The notes under the pieces: generated by a model | What the model was told of the DNA's origin: nothing | Databases searched by the model: none | What the model saw: only the letters and a program-made list of their open reading frames with translations | Shown: one piece after another, positions 17,123-26,610 of the stretch | Position numbering within the stretch: the first letter of the stretch is position 1 | Layout: each line of letters starts with the position of its first letter | Translations under genes and position numbers: made by a program | Source: Polaromonas sp. | GTDB lineage: Bacteria > Pseudomonadota > Gammaproteobacteria > Burkholderiales > Burkholderiaceae_C | Reading direction: 5' to 3' | DNA length: 64,000 nt | Assembly (NCBI GenBank): GCA_013297865.1 | Contig: JAAFIP010000005.1 | Location: 124,001-188,000, forward strand

Positions 17123-19435
17123 TCAGCCAAAGCCGACCTGAGCACCGTCGTTTTTCGTCACCACAATGGTGGCTGAGCGTGGACGCTGGGGCGTGGCGGC
17201 TGCGGCGCCTTTGACCGCGTCGGGCCAGTAGCTGGTCCACAGGCTGGGGTTGCCCAGATTGGCTGAAGCAGTGTCTTCACCGGGGTGCTGGACGTTCACG
17301 AAGATAGCTTTGCCGTCGGGCGTTTCGGTGATGCCGGTGATCTCGCAATCGGCAGGCCCCACCAAAAAGCGCTTGAGTTCGGCTGCCGTGGGCTTTTTTC
17401 CCACATAGGTGTCCACCGTTTTGGCAGGGACTTCGGCCGCAGTGGCCGTAGCGGGTATGGCAGGGTAGTTGATGGCGGTTTTGGCACCATCACCACGCGT
17501 GCCTGGCAAGCCCGCTAGCAGCATGCAGTGGGTCACGTCGGTATAGCGCCCATCGTCTGTCTGCACCCAGCAGATGCCTGTGGCCTCGCTGAACCACAGT
17601 CCATCGGGGCTGGAGAAATCATTGTCGGCCGTCAGGCCTGAGAGGTTGACGCTTGCGCCGTCTGCCCCAGCTTCCGATGCAAACAAATACACATCCCAGT
17701 TGAAACTGGTGGCTGCGGGGTCTGCACCTGCCTCTGAGAAACGGATGATGTGGCCGTTGACGTTGCCGCGGTTGGTGCTGGCGCTGGCACCGCTGCCATA
17801 GGTGTCGCTGTAGGCGCGGGGATTGGCTGCGTCCGTGCTGGTAGAGGTGCGCGCTGAGTTGTTGGTCAGCGTCATGTAGATGTCGTTGTTTTTGGGGTTC
17901 ACTGCGCCCCACTCCGGGCGGTCCATCTTGGTGGCGCCTACGGCATCTGCGGCCAGGCGGGTATTGCGCTGCACATCGGCCTGGTCAGCAAACGCATAGG
18001 CGGTGTTGGCCTGTATGACGGGGTTATCGATGGTCAGTGCGATCCAGTTGCCTGTGCCGTCCGCATTGAACTTGGCTACATACAGGGTGCCTTCGTCGAG
18101 GTATTTATCGCCAATCGCCATGCGGTTGGCCGCGTTGGCATCAGCGGCATTCCACGTGGCTTTGGAGACAAATTTGTAGATGTACTCGTTGTTGGAGTCG
18201 TCTCCCATGTACACCGCGATGGATCGGCCCTGCACCGGCTTGGTGATGACAGCCGCTTCGTGCGCAAAGCGGCCCAGGGCCGTGCGCTTTTTGATAGGGG
18301 CGGTTTTGTCATAGGGGTCGATTTCAACCACAAAGCCAAAGGTGTTGGCCACATTGCGGTAATCGTCTGTGCCATCGGTCGATGCCCCCGTGACGCTCAT
18401 GTCCCAGCGCTGGTACAGATCGCCCGTGCGGTCGGCCTCCCAACCATAGCGACTGCTGACGTTGGATTCCACGCCTGTGCTGCTGTTGACGGATTTGCGG
18501 CGGCCATAGCGCGCGATGCTGGTGATGTCCTTGGCGCTGCGTTTGGCATCATCGCCTGCAGCGCGGAAGAAGTAGCCCGCCCAGTTCTCTTCACAGGTCA
18601 GGAAAGTGCCCCAGTAGCTGGTGCCTGTGCCGCAGTTGTTTTGGGTGCCACGGGTTTGCGTGCCGTCTTGGGAAAACACGGTTTTCATGGCAGCGTTTCC
18701 GCGCAGGGGACCCGATAGCTCCATTGGGGTGCTGGCAGTGATGCGACGATTGAACGCCGAGGCGGGGTTATAGCTCCACACCCCGTCAGCCAAGCCCACC
18801 TCCACAATTGAGCAGCCATGCACCGCAACTTCCTTGTCGATCTCGGCTTTGGGGCGTACACCGCTGGTGGGGCCCGTGGGATGCAGCCACAGCGCGTTCA
18901 TGTATTCGTGGTTCATCGCCAGCAAACCGCGCTGGGAGCCCAGTGGGTCACGCGCCGTGCCTGCGCTGTTCAGGCCATAGTATTCGATGCCGTCGTGGCA
19001 GTCGCCGCTGCGCTGTTCCATCTGGCTGTCAGTGCCATCGTTTTTATAGGCTGCCAGGCCTGCGGCCAGAGGGTCACCTACTCGGTAGAGTGTTTTGGAG
19101 GTATAGCCCGCTGGCACCACGACAGTGTCGGCCAAGCCTTTGGGCACGGCATCGAAACCCAGCAGTTTTTGCGCAGGCGCGGGCGCAGGCGGGGGAGGCG
19201 TGGAGGCCACTGGTGCAGGTGCTGGGTCGCTGCCGCCACCGCAGGCTGACAGACTCACCGACCCCAAAATAGCGGCAGCGCCGCTGCCCACCACACCTTT
19301 GAACATGGAGCGGCGTGCAATGCGTGCCTGCAGTACGCTGTCGAAATGCGCGTTGGCGCTGGTGTTGTTGATGGTGTCGTCGGCATCGACAAACTGCTGT
19401 GCAGGCGATGGTGCGGGCTTGAGAATAGCGCTCAT
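17123..19435 (-). CDS. phoX: PhoX family alkaline phosphatase, Tat-exported lipoprotein
   Basis: 770 residues. A twin-arginine motif ARRSMFKG (~residues 41-48) precedes a hydrophobic stretch and a lipobox-like SLSAC (~60-64), then a Gly/Ser/Pro-rich linker. This suggests folded export through Tat and possible lipidation. The body matches PhoX/DUF839: AMNHEYMNALW, FLTCEENWAGYF, DPYDKTAPIKKRTALGRFAHE, YMGDDSNNEYIYKF, RPEWGAVNPKNNDIYMTLTN and SSPDGLWF. PhoX enzymes release phosphate from esters using iron and calcium. A triple Pho-box-like repeat lies upstream (19502-19530), consistent with phosphate-starvation control. Confidence 0.92.
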   Translation of the reverse strand: MSAILKPAPSPAQQFVDADDTINNTSANAHFDSVLQARIARRSMFKGVVGSGAAAILGSVSLSACGGGSDPAPAPVASTPPPPAPAPAQKLLGFDAVPKGLADTVVVPAGYTSKTLYRVGDPLAAGLAAYKNDGTDSQMEQRSGDCHDGIEYYGLNSAGTARDPLGSQRGLLAMNHEYMNALWLHPTGPTSGVRPKAEIDKEVAVHGCSIVEVGLADGVWSYNPASAFNRRITASTPMELSGPLRGNAAMKTVFSQDGTQTRGTQNNCGTGTSYWGTFLTCEENWAGYFFRAAGDDAKRSAKDITSIARYGRRKSVNSSTGVESNVSSRYGWEADRTGDLYQRWDMSVTGASTDGTDDYRNVANTFGFVVEIDPYDKTAPIKKRTALGRFAHEAAVITKPVQGRSIAVYMGDDSNNEYIYKFVSKATWNAADANAANRMAIGDKYLDEGTLYVAKFNADGTGNWIALTIDNPVIQANTAYAFADQADVQRNTRLAADAVGATKMDRPEWGAVNPKNNDIYMTLTNNSARTSTSTDAANPRAYSDTYGSGASASTNRGNVNGHIIRFSEAGADPAATSFNWDVYLFASEAGADGASVNLSGLTADNDFSSPDGLWFSEATGICWVQTDDGRYTDVTHCMLLAGLPGTRGDGAKTAINYPAIPATATAAEVPAKTVDTYVGKKPTAAELKRFLVGPADCEITGITETPDGKAIFVNVQHPGEDTASANLGNPSLWTSYWPDAVKGAAAATPQRPRSATIVVTKNDGAQVGFG

Positions 19436-19501
19436 GGCTTGATTGTCCTTTCATGGCTGTGAGGAATAACCACCATCATCTGGGCGCTGTGTGTAAGCAC
19501 C

Positions 19502-19530
19502 GTGACATGCCCATGAAGATTATGTGACAG
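19502..19530 (-). promoter_or_regulatory. Triple Pho-box-like element upstream of phoX
   Basis: Read toward phoX: CTGTCAC, 4 bp, TCTTCAT, 4 bp, ATGTCAC. The three 7-mers sit exactly 11 bp apart, the geometry of PhoB binding sites (CTGTCAT repeats). The outer two match well and the middle one weakly. The element ends 67 bp before the phoX start. It supports PhoB activation; this is inferred from the pattern only. Confidence 0.6.
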
Positions 19531-19534
19531 CCTG

Positions 19535-21466
19535 CTAGGCCGTGCTGAGCTGCGCCACCAGACGCAGCACCTCCTGCCCGTACGCATCAAGCTTTTTGGT
19601 GCCCATGCCACTGATACCCGAGAGCTCCTGCAGCGACTGCGGGGCCTGGTTGGCAATTGATGCCAGGGTGGCATCGTGGAAGATGACATAAGCAGGCAGG
19701 TTGTGCTCTTTGGCCACTTCGGCGCGCCAGGCCTTGAGCGCGGCAAAGCGTTCACGTGCGCCCAGGTTCATATTGGCTGTGGCTTTTTCCTTGCTCAGCT
19801 TGTTGGCGGCACTCTTACGCGCGCCGCTGGTGGTTTCTGCCGTGGTCTCGCGCACCAGGATTTTCTGCTCGCTGCGCAGAAATTCGCGCGCTGACGCTGT
19901 CAGCTGCAAGGTGTTGAAGGCCTCGGGGTTGACATGCACGATGCCCAGTGCGATCAGCTGGCGCAGCACACTGCGCCATTGCTGCTCGCCAAACTCTGCG
20001 CCAATGCCAAAGGTGCTCAGCGTGCTGTGGTTGAACTGCGCAACTTTGTCGGTGGCTTTGCCGCGCAGGATGTCGATCAGATGCCCCGCGCCAAAGCTGA
20101 TGCCGCTGGCCTGCTGCACGCGGTAGATGCAGCTGATCGCCTTGCGCGCTGCGTCGGTGGCGTCCCAGGTGGCGGCGGGGCTCAGGCAGTTGTCGCAGTT
20201 GTTGCAGCGGTAGCTGGCTGCGCCTTCCCCATCGCCCTTCTGGTCAAAGTAAGCCAGCAGACGGCCACGCCGGCACTCGGTGGCCTCGGCCAGCGCCAGC
20301 AGGGCGTCGAGCTTGCCGCGCATGACCTGTTTGTATGTTTCGTCTGCGGGGCTTTCATCAATCATGCGCCGCTGGTTGACCACGTCCTGCAGGCCGTAGC
20401 ACATCCAGGCATTGGCAGGCTCGCCATCGCGCCCGGCCCGGCCGGTTTCCTGGTAGTAGCCTTCGATGTTTTTGGGCATGTCCAGGTGGGCGACAAAGCG
20501 CACATCGGGTTTGTCGATGCCCATACCAAAAGCAATCGTGGCTACCATGATGACGGGCTCGCCCGTGGTGGTGTCACTGCGCAAAAAGGCATCCTGGTTT
20601 TTCTGGCGCACCGCGCGGTCCAGACCCGCGTGGTAGGGCAGCGCGCGCAGGCCGTGCTCGCACAGCATGTCGGCCACCTCTTCCACGCGCTTGCGCGACT
20701 GGCAGTAGACAATGCCCGCCTCGCCCATATGCTCGGTATCGATAAAGCGCAGCAGCTGTTTGCGCGGGTCGTTTTTCTCGACGATTTTGTAGCGGATGTT
20801 GGGGCGGTCAAAGCTGCTGACAAACTGCTGCGCGCCCTGCAGCTGCAGCCGCTCGACAATGTCGCTGCGCGTCAACGCGTCGGCCGTGGCAGTCAGCGCA
20901 ATGCGCGGCGTGTTGGGGAAGCGTTCATGCAGCACCGTGAGGCCGCGGTATTCAGGACGAAAATCATGGCCCCACTGGCTCACGCAATGGGCTTCATCGA
21001 TGGCAAACAGGCTGAGCTGACCGCGCTCATACAGCGAGTCCACCAGCGCCAGAAAGCGCGCATTGGTCACGCGCTCGGGCGCGGCGTACAGCAGCGTGAT
21101 CTCGCCGCGCAGCAGCCGCTGCTCTACCTCGCCCGCCTCAGGGCCTGACAGCGTGGAGTTCAAAAATGCAGCTTCGACCCCCGCCTCGTGCAGCGCGCCC
21201 ACCTGGTCGTGCATCAGTGCGATCAGCGGCGAGACCACTACGGCAATGCCCTTGCCCAGGCGCTGGCGCGCAATGGCGGGGATCTGGTAGCACAGCGACT
21301 TGCCGCTGCCGGTGGGCATCAGCACCAGCGCGTCGCCGCCGCCAACCACACATTCGATGGCTGCCTGCTGGTGACCGCGAAAGGCGCTGTAGCCGAAAAT
21401 GTCGTGGAGGATGGTGTGCGCGAGGGTCACGGCGGGCGATGCTGGAAAAACTGCAGATGCGGGCAT
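19535..21466 (-). CDS. recQ: ATP-dependent DNA helicase RecQ
   Basis: 643 residues with the full RecQ layout: motif 0/[21 protein letters not shown] and [11 protein letters not shown] (~residues 29-61), DEAH box [19 protein letters not shown] (~155), helicase C-terminal motifs ([22 protein letters not shown]), the zinc-binding cysteines in [10 protein letters not shown] through [12 protein letters not shown] (~395-430), the winged RQC domain, and a C-terminal HRDC domain (~560-640). It unwinds DNA 3' to 5' in RecF-pathway recombination and fork repair. It lies directly upstream of the phoX control region but on its own transcript. Confidence 0.97.
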   Translation of the reverse strand: MPASAVFPASPAVTLAHTILHDIFGYSAFRGHQQAAIECVVGGGDALVLMPTGSGKSLCYQIPAIARQRLGKGIAVVVSPLIALMHDQVGALHEAGVEAAFLNSTLSGPEAGEVEQRLLRGEITLLYAAPERVTNARFLALVDSLYERGQLSLFAIDEAHCVSQWGHDFRPEYRGLTVLHERFPNTPRIALTATADALTRSDIVERLQLQGAQQFVSSFDRPNIRYKIVEKNDPRKQLLRFIDTEHMGEAGIVYCQSRKRVEEVADMLCEHGLRALPYHAGLDRAVRQKNQDAFLRSDTTTGEPVIMVATIAFGMGIDKPDVRFVAHLDMPKNIEGYYQETGRAGRDGEPANAWMCYGLQDVVNQRRMIDESPADETYKQVMRGKLDALLALAEATECRRGRLLAYFDQKGDGEGAASYRCNNCDNCLSPAATWDATDAARKAISCIYRVQQASGISFGAGHLIDILRGKATDKVAQFNHSTLSTFGIGAEFGEQQWRSVLRQLIALGIVHVNPEAFNTLQLTASAREFLRSEQKILVRETTAETTSGARKSAANKLSKEKATANMNLGARERFAALKAWRAEVAKEHNLPAYVIFHDATLASIANQAPQSLQELSGISGMGTKKLDAYGQEVLRLVAQLSTA

Positions 21467-21479
21467 ACCACTGATGCTA

Positions 21480-21525
21480 CTAGATTAATAGCTGCTCCCG
21501 CGATATTCTATTGGGCTGGAGCCTG
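21480..21525 (-). repeat. Dispersed repeat copy 6
   Basis: Reverse orientation: TAATAGCTGCTCCCGCGATA then TTCTATTGGGCTGGAGCCTG. It lies between the thioesterase stop and the recQ start on the same strand. Confidence 0.88.
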
Positions 21526-21543
21526 ATTTTATGTGAAAAAGGC

Positions 21544-21969
21544 TCAGGATTTAGGGGCCAGCACCGCCATGGTGATGCGGCTGGCGCAGGTCATCTCGCC
21601 TGCGTCGTTGAACAGATCAATCTGCCACACCTGGGTGCTGCGGCCAATGTGCACCGGACGGGTGATGCCCGTCACATAGCCGCTGGTGGCGCCGCGCAGG
21701 TGATTGGCGTTGATGTCCAGCCCCACTGCGCGGTAGCCCGCCGCGCAGGCATAGGCCGCGCCGCACGAGCCCAGGGTTTCGGCCAGCACTACGCTCACCC
21801 CGCCGTGCAGCAGGCCGTAGGGCTGGCGGGTGTGTTCGTTGACGGGGATACGGGCTTTGATGAAGTCGTCGCCGACTTCGATGAACTCAATGCCCAGGTG
21901 TGCCACAGCGGTGTCCACATGGATGCGCGTCAGTTCGGCTACGCTGATAGGTTGTTTCCAGATACTCAT
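21544..21969 (-). CDS. PaaI-family hotdog-fold thioesterase
   Basis: 141 residues with the hotdog pattern: IEFIEVGDDFIKARIPVNE, then QPYGLLHGGVSVVLAETLGS (~residues 55-74), where the HGG and following Glu are the catalytic/substrate loop of PaaI/YbgC-like thioesterases, and ANHLRGATSGYVTG. It probably hydrolyses an acyl- or aryl-CoA ester. The substrate is unknown. It lies downstream of a structured inverted-repeat element that separates it from the hibernation-factor gene. Confidence 0.9.
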   Translation of the reverse strand: MSIWKQPISVAELTRIHVDTAVAHLGIEFIEVGDDFIKARIPVNEHTRQPYGLLHGGVSVVLAETLGSCGAAYACAAGYRAVGLDINANHLRGATSGYVTGITRPVHIGRSTQVWQIDLFNDAGEMTCASRITMAVLAPKS

Positions 21970-21987
21970 GGCTGCATCATAAGCGCC

Positions 21988-22152
21988 AGGAGTCTGGGCG
22001 GCAGAAGGTGTCGAGGATAAACTGGCGAAAATCGAGGAGCATGTGGTGATAGTGTCTAGCCAATAGCCTTCGCTATTGGCGACGACGGTATCGCCGCATG
22101 ATGCCGATTTCTCGTCGGTTTAGACCGACATCGTTCTGCCGCCCAGACTCCT
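21988..22152. repeat. 165-bp element with perfect 19-bp terminal inverted repeats
   Basis: AGGAGTCTGGGCGGCAGAA (21988-22006) is exactly mirrored by TTCTGCCGCCCAGACTCCT (22134-22152). Inside are further small hairpins: CCAATAGCC-TTC-GCTATTGG near 22060-22079 and GTCGGT-TTAG-ACCGAC near 22116-22131. The size and ends fit a MITE-like mobile element or a large structured RNA. No target-site duplication was obvious. It fills the gap between hpf and the thioesterase gene. Confidence 0.6.
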
Positions 22153-22202
22153 AGGGCATGAAAAAAGCCGCATCAGCGGCTTGGTGTGGAGCAATAGGCG
22201 CG

Positions 22203-22535
22203 CTACTGGATGGTGCGCTTGTTCGATTCAAAATGGTGGTTCTGGATCTTGGTCTTGTGGCGGTTGACCTGGCGGTCCAGCTTGTCTACCAGCTCATCCA
22301 CAGCGGCATACAGATCGGCATGGCTGCTTTCGGCAAACATGTCATTGCCTTTCACATGGATGTTGCATTCCGCTCGTTGTCTGCGTTCTTTTTCCTTTTG
22401 TTTTTCAACGGTGAGTAAGACTTTGACGTCAACTACCTGATCAAAGTGGCGCGATATTCGATCGAGTTTGGTGGTCACATAAGAACGCAGGGCGGGTGTA
22501 ACTTCAAGATGGTGACCACTGATCGTCAAGTTCAT
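22203..22535 (-). CDS. hpf: Ribosome hibernation promoting factor (short HPF/RaiA family)
   Basis: 110 residues: [20 protein letters not shown] opening, [20 protein letters not shown] beta-strand, and [20 protein letters not shown] helix, the beta-alpha-beta-beta-beta-alpha fold that binds the decoding region of idle ribosomes and drives 100S dimer formation. An AGGAGG ribosome site precedes the ATG closely. In many proteobacteria hpf follows rpoN; here it lies alone between an MFS transporter and a thioesterase gene. Confidence 0.94.
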   Translation of the reverse strand: MNLTISGHHLEVTPALRSYVTTKLDRISRHFDQVVDVKVLLTVEKQKEKERRQRAECNIHVKGNDMFAESSHADLYAAVDELVDKLDRQVNRHKTKIQNHHFESNKRTIQ

Positions 22536-22743
22536 AGGGAGCCTCCTAAATGCTCTCGTTGCTAAAACGTTTCAAACCGCGTTGACGCGCTGTCCAAAAC
22601 ACGTAAATACACCGAAACTGATCACTTGAGTTCACTATGCCCTGATTCGTTTGGGGGCGCAATCGTGCGTTGCAACAAAACGCAAGTGATTTCGCGGTTT
22701 TAGCTCCTAAGTACTTGATTTACATGCTGTAATTTATTTGAAA

Positions 22744-24003
22744 TTATTTTGTAAGACCACTGGCTGGCGCGCCAGGAGGGGCTGCAGTAGCTGGCGCACC
22801 GGGCGCGCCGTAGAGAGACAGTTTGCCCACCAGCCACAGGCTCAGCAGGCTGGCCGCCACACCCACCAGCGCATTGCCCCAGTAGTGCTGCACCAGGCCT
22901 TGCGCATCGCGGCTGATGATCAGGCCGCCGATGAATGCGGCCAAGCCCATGGCCGCTGATTGCACCGAGGAGTTGAGCGCCATGAAGGTGCCGCGCAAAG
23001 CGGGGTTGGCCGCCGAGGTGATGATGGCCATGCCAGGAATCATGCGCCCGCTCATGCAGATGAAAAAGCTGGTCGAGACAGCCAGAATCACCCAGATGCC
23101 CCAGGGGGCAGACAGGGTCATCAAAAACAAGGGAACGATGGTGAGCAGTGCTGTGCGCCGGAACATGGTGGCCTTGCCTACCTTGTCCGTCAGGCGGCCA
23201 ATCCAGCGCGCCGTGACCAAAGTGGCCGCACCGCCGCACAGGTACACATACGGCACCTGCTGTGGCGTCAAGCCGCCGTTGGTGGTGATGTAAATCGTGA
23301 TGTAGGGAATGATGGTGAAGCCAGCAAACATCAGCAGGGCAGAGAAGGCAAATGCTTTTTGGTGGTTGGGGTCCTTGAGCACCTGGCCGATATTGCTCCA
23401 GCCCGACGCAGGGCGGCGCTGCAGGTGGTCGGTCAGTGCAGGCATGGTCATCCACGAGATCACCGCCAGCACGGCGCACAGCACGGCAAGCATGATGAAC
23501 GGCGCATGCCAGCCCAGGTGCGCCGCCAGAAACAGGCTCAGCGGCACGCCCAACACCGTGGCGGCAGAAAACGAGGACATCACAATCGCCATCGCGCGGC
23601 CACGGCGCTCAAACGGTATGGTGTCGGCCACAATGGTCTGCGACAGTGCAGACAGCACGCCGCCAAAGGCACCCGCAGCAATGCGCGCTGCCATCAGGCT
23701 TTCGTAGGTGGGCGCGATGCCGCAGGCCAGTGTGGCCAGGCCAAACAGCACGTACAGACTCAGCAGCAGTTTCTTGCGGCCAAAACGGTCTACATACAGC
23801 GACGCCAGCAAGCCCGATGCACCTGCAGAAAAGGTGTAGGCCGACACCAGCAGGCCAAACTGCGCATCGCTGATACGAAACAGTTGCGTAAACTGCGGGC
23901 CTAATGGCATCATCACCATGAAGTCGACGATATGCGTGAACTGGATGCCTGCGAGGGTGAGCAAAAGCCATAGCTCTCGCCGGGGAGTGAGCGTTGTTGT
24001 CAT
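22744..24003 (-). CDS. MFS transporter (DHA1 family, drug:H+ antiporter-like)
   Basis: 419 residues with 12 predicted membrane spans. Motif A of the major facilitator superfamily is visible between spans 2 and 3 (YVDRFGRKKLLLSL, ~residues 69-82), followed by a GxxxG-type span (AARIAAGAFGGVLSALSQTI). It resembles AraJ/YdhP-type exporters of the DHA1 group. The C-terminal tail is Ala/Pro/Gly-rich. The substrate is unknown. It is divergent from the patatin gene 36 bp away. Confidence 0.88.
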   Translation of the reverse strand: MTTTLTPRRELWLLLTLAGIQFTHIVDFMVMMPLGPQFTQLFRISDAQFGLLVSAYTFSAGASGLLASLYVDRFGRKKLLLSLYVLFGLATLACGIAPTYESLMAARIAAGAFGGVLSALSQTIVADTIPFERRGRAMAIVMSSFSAATVLGVPLSLFLAAHLGWHAPFIMLAVLCAVLAVISWMTMPALTDHLQRRPASGWSNIGQVLKDPNHQKAFAFSALLMFAGFTIIPYITIYITTNGGLTPQQVPYVYLCGGAATLVTARWIGRLTDKVGKATMFRRTALLTIVPLFLMTLSAPWGIWVILAVSTSFFICMSGRMIPGMAIITSAANPALRGTFMALNSSVQSAAMGLAAFIGGLIISRDAQGLVQHYWGNALVGVAASLLSLWLVGKLSLYGAPGAPATAAPPGAPASGLTK

Positions 24004-24039
24004 GAGAACTCAAAAATATGGATCGGCCACTGTAACCCA

Positions 24040-25284
24040 ATGACGCTGTCTACGTTGATCAATGCCGGATTAACCCGGCCCGACAAGCCGCGCACCGCCC
24101 TGGTACTGATGGGAGGTGGTGCGCGAACAGCCTATCAGGCGGGCGTGTTGGGGGCGCTGGCCGACATGCTGCGGCTGCAAAACCCGGCCAGCCAGGAGCT
24201 GGGCGCTCAAACCTTTCCGTTTCAGATTTTGATTGGCACGTCGGCTGGCGCGCTCAACGCCAGCTTTCTGGCATCGCGCGCCATGCAGGGGCTGGGCGCA
24301 ATGGACGAGCTCTCGCAGTTCTGGCACAAACTGCGCTCGCACCAGGTCTACCAGCTCAATGTCTCACCCTGGGTGCGCTGGTCGCGCATTGCCGCGGCCT
24401 GGAGCCTGTCCAAACAGGTGCGATCACAAGGCGCCATGCTGGACAACATGCCCATGGTGGACACCCTGCACCGGGCCATCCCGCTGGAGGGCATTGACCA
24501 GGCTTTGCAAGCCCGGGTGCTGCACGCACTGGCGGTGACGGCGTCCAGCTACACCACCGGAGTGCACTGGACGTTCTGCCACACGGCGCACGACGCACGT
24601 GACCGGCCCTGGGTGCGCCCTGGCCGCCGCTCGGACCTGGGGCCGATCACCATTGAGCATCTGATGGCGTCAAGCGCCATCCCGCTGATCTTTCCGGCCA
24701 CGCCGCTGTGGGTGGAGGGCGGCAGGGAGTTTTTTGGCGATGGCTCGATGCGGCAGACCTCGCCACTGTCGCCAGCCATGCACTTGGGCGCGCACAAGGT
24801 GCTGGCGATTGGTGTGGGCCAGCCGCAGCGCAGCGCGCTGGGCGGCCTGCTGGGCAGCAGCAAGGCGCAGTCGCCCGGAGTGGGCGGCATCCTGGGCCAT
24901 GCCATGGCCAGCGTGTTCCATGACACCCTGCAAGGCGATGTCGAGCAGGCCCAGCGCATGAACGCCACGCTGCAGCAGCTGCCGCGCGAGGTGGCTGCCG
25001 TCATGCCGTACCGCAGCGTGCAGGTGGTGAGCCTGCAGCCCAGCGAGTCGCTGGATGCCGTGGCGCAGCGCTTTGTGCATGAGCTGCCCGAGTCTGCGCG
25101 CAATGCGCTGGCCGGCCTGGGCGCCCTGAGCCCTTCGGGGCGCTCGCCCGCGCAGCCCACAGGCGCGGCGGCGCTGGCCAGCTATCTGCTGTTTGAGCCG
25201 GGCTTTGTCAGCGCCCTGATGGAGATGGGCCAGCGCGATGCGTATGCACAAAAGACACAGCTGCTGGAGTTTTTCGCGTCCTAA
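24040..25284 (+). CDS. Patatin-like phospholipase
   Basis: 414 residues. The patatin domain has the oxyanion loop GGGARTAYQAGVLGAL (~residues 26-41), the nucleophile elbow GTSAG (~66-70) and the catalytic Asp in FGDGSMRQTSPL (~235). Between nucleophile and Asp there is a long helical insertion (~85-190). A C-terminal domain (~280-414) is helical. It is likely a cytoplasmic or membrane-associated serine lipase acting on phospholipids. No signal peptide is seen. Confidence 0.9.
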   Translation: MTLSTLINAGLTRPDKPRTALVLMGGGARTAYQAGVLGALADMLRLQNPASQELGAQTFPFQILIGTSAGALNASFLASRAMQGLGAMDELSQFWHKLRSHQVYQLNVSPWVRWSRIAAAWSLSKQVRSQGAMLDNMPMVDTLHRAIPLEGIDQALQARVLHALAVTASSYTTGVHWTFCHTAHDARDRPWVRPGRRSDLGPITIEHLMASSAIPLIFPATPLWVEGGREFFGDGSMRQTSPLSPAMHLGAHKVLAIGVGQPQRSALGGLLGSSKAQSPGVGGILGHAMASVFHDTLQGDVEQAQRMNATLQQLPREVAAVMPYRSVQVVSLQPSESLDAVAQRFVHELPESARNALAGLGALSPSGRSPAQPTGAAALASYLLFEPGFVSALMEMGQRDAYAQKTQLLEFFAS

Positions 25285-25359
25285 GCAGCCCAAAGCCGCG
25301 CAGCGGGTTCCGTTACGGTCAGATACAAGGGATAATCTGCCCATCTTCATTTCTGGAGT

Positions 25360-25500
25360 CCGTTTTGGAAACCTACCCTAGTCGGTAGCTTCCAGCGTCT
25401 CTCGCAGCGCAGCTTCAGGGTCCGACACCCGACTGCACCGCGCCGGTCGCATGGAAGCAGCCTTTGCTTGTTTTGCCCCCGGTGCGCTGCTGTGATAACT
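25360..25500 (+). ncRNA. Structured 5' leader of corA (candidate magnesium-responsive leader)
   Basis: The 257-bp space before corA holds nested pairings. Hairpin 1 (25367-25393) pairs GGAA..CTACC with GGTAG..TTCC. An 8-bp long-range stem pairs GCAGCGCA (~25405-25412) with TGCGCTGC (~25486-25493). Inside it are three small hairpins: GGGT/ACCC, CGAC/GTCG and AAGCA/TGCTT. Two tiny frames overlap it: TTG at 25365 (METYPSR, with GGAG 7-8 nt before it) and ATG at 25451 (MEAAFACFAPGALL). Leader RNAs or leader peptides control Mg transporters in other bacteria; this one matches no known class I could recognise, so the regulatory role is inferred. Confidence 0.4.
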
Positions 25501-25541
25501 GTCCTTGACCAGCCACCCCAACCCCTTGTTTGGAGTGAGCC

Positions 25542-26528
25542 ATGCTCAACATCTTCACATTGGCCAATGGCCGCCTGTTCCAGGAAGAGATCGAATCCTT
25601 GGAGGAACTTGCCAAGTTCCAGCCCATCTGGGTGGACCTGGAAGCCCCCACGCCGGAAGAAAAGGCCTGGATCAAGCAGCACTATGGCCTGTCGATTCCC
25701 GATGACGCGATGGACGAAGACATCGAGGAGTCGGCGCGCTTTTACGAAGCCGACAACGGCGATCTGCACATCCGCTCGGACTTTCTGATTGACGACAATG
25801 CAGAGTCGCGCACCGAGCGCGTGGCCTTTATCCTGAACCTCAACAACAGCGACCTCAAGAGCAAGGGCGTGCTGTTTTCCATCCACGATGAGGATGTGCC
25901 GATTTTCCGCCTGCTGCGCATGCGGGCGCGGCGCATGCCTGGCTTGATCGAAGACGCCCGCGAAGTGCTGCTCAAGCTGTATGACGCTGACGCCGAATAT
26001 TCCGCCGATGCGCTGGAGCGCGTGCACGATGCGCTGGAGCTGATCAGTGGCAAGGTGCTCAAGGGCGAGGTGACTGACGAGGTGGCCGCCGAGGTGCTGG
26101 CCACGATTGCCAAAGAGGAAGACTTGAATGGCCGCGTGCGCCGCAACATCATGGACACGCGCCGCGCGCTGAGCTTCATGATGCGCAGCAAGATGCTGTC
26201 ATCGGAGCAGCACAACGAAGCGCGGCAGATTCTGCGCGATATCGATTCGCTGGACAGCCACACCACCTTCCTGTTTGACAAGATCAACTTCTTGATGGAC
26301 GCCACGGTGGGTTTCATCAACATCAACCAGAACAAGATCATCAAGATCTTCTCGGTGGCCAGCGTGGCTTTGCTGCCGCCTACCCTGATTGCCAGCATCT
26401 ACGGCATGAATTTTCAGCACATGCCCGAGCTGAGCCAGCGCTGGGGCTACCCGGCTGCCTTGCTGCTGATGGCAGGCTCTGCGGTGCTGCCCATGCTGTA
26501 TTTCCGCAAGCGCGGCTGGTTGAAATAA
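25542..26528 (+). CDS. corA: CorA-type magnesium/cobalt channel
   Basis: 328 residues: a large cytoplasmic N-terminal domain rich in acidic and helical segments, then two C-terminal membrane spans. The hallmark YGMNF selectivity motif is at ~residues 287-291, followed by a short periplasmic loop and the last span ending in a basic RKRGWLK tail. This pentameric channel brings in Mg2+. The ATG at 25542 follows a GGAGTGAGCC ribosome region. It is preceded by a structured leader that may sense magnesium. Confidence 0.96.
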   Translation: MLNIFTLANGRLFQEEIESLEELAKFQPIWVDLEAPTPEEKAWIKQHYGLSIPDDAMDEDIEESARFYEADNGDLHIRSDFLIDDNAESRTERVAFILNLNNSDLKSKGVLFSIHDEDVPIFRLLRMRARRMPGLIEDAREVLLKLYDADAEYSADALERVHDALELISGKVLKGEVTDEVAAEVLATIAKEEDLNGRVRRNIMDTRRALSFMMRSKMLSSEQHNEARQILRDIDSLDSHTTFLFDKINFLMDATVGFININQNKIIKIFSVASVALLPPTLIASIYGMNFQHMPELSQRWGYPAALLLMAGSAVLPMLYFRKRGWLK

Positions 26529-26555
26529 TACGCTTTCAACGCACTTTTTAAGTGC

Positions 26556-26610
26556 TCTATTGGCCTGCAGGCCAATAGAATATCGCGGGGGCAGCTATTA
26601 ATTTAGTAGC
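26556..26610 (+). repeat. Dispersed repeat copy 7 (fullest palindrome)
   Basis: Has the complete 22-bp palindrome at its left end (26557-26578: CTATTGGCCTG mirrored by CAGGCCAATAG), then AATATCGCGGGGGCAG and the right palindrome CTATTAATTTAGTAG. It abuts the proC stop codon (CTA at 26610-26612). This copy best shows the two-hairpin design. Confidence 0.9.

Noticed and set aside
25285-25541. M-box or yybP-ykoY riboswitch before corA
   Set aside because: No match to either consensus; the folding is listed instead as an unassigned leader.
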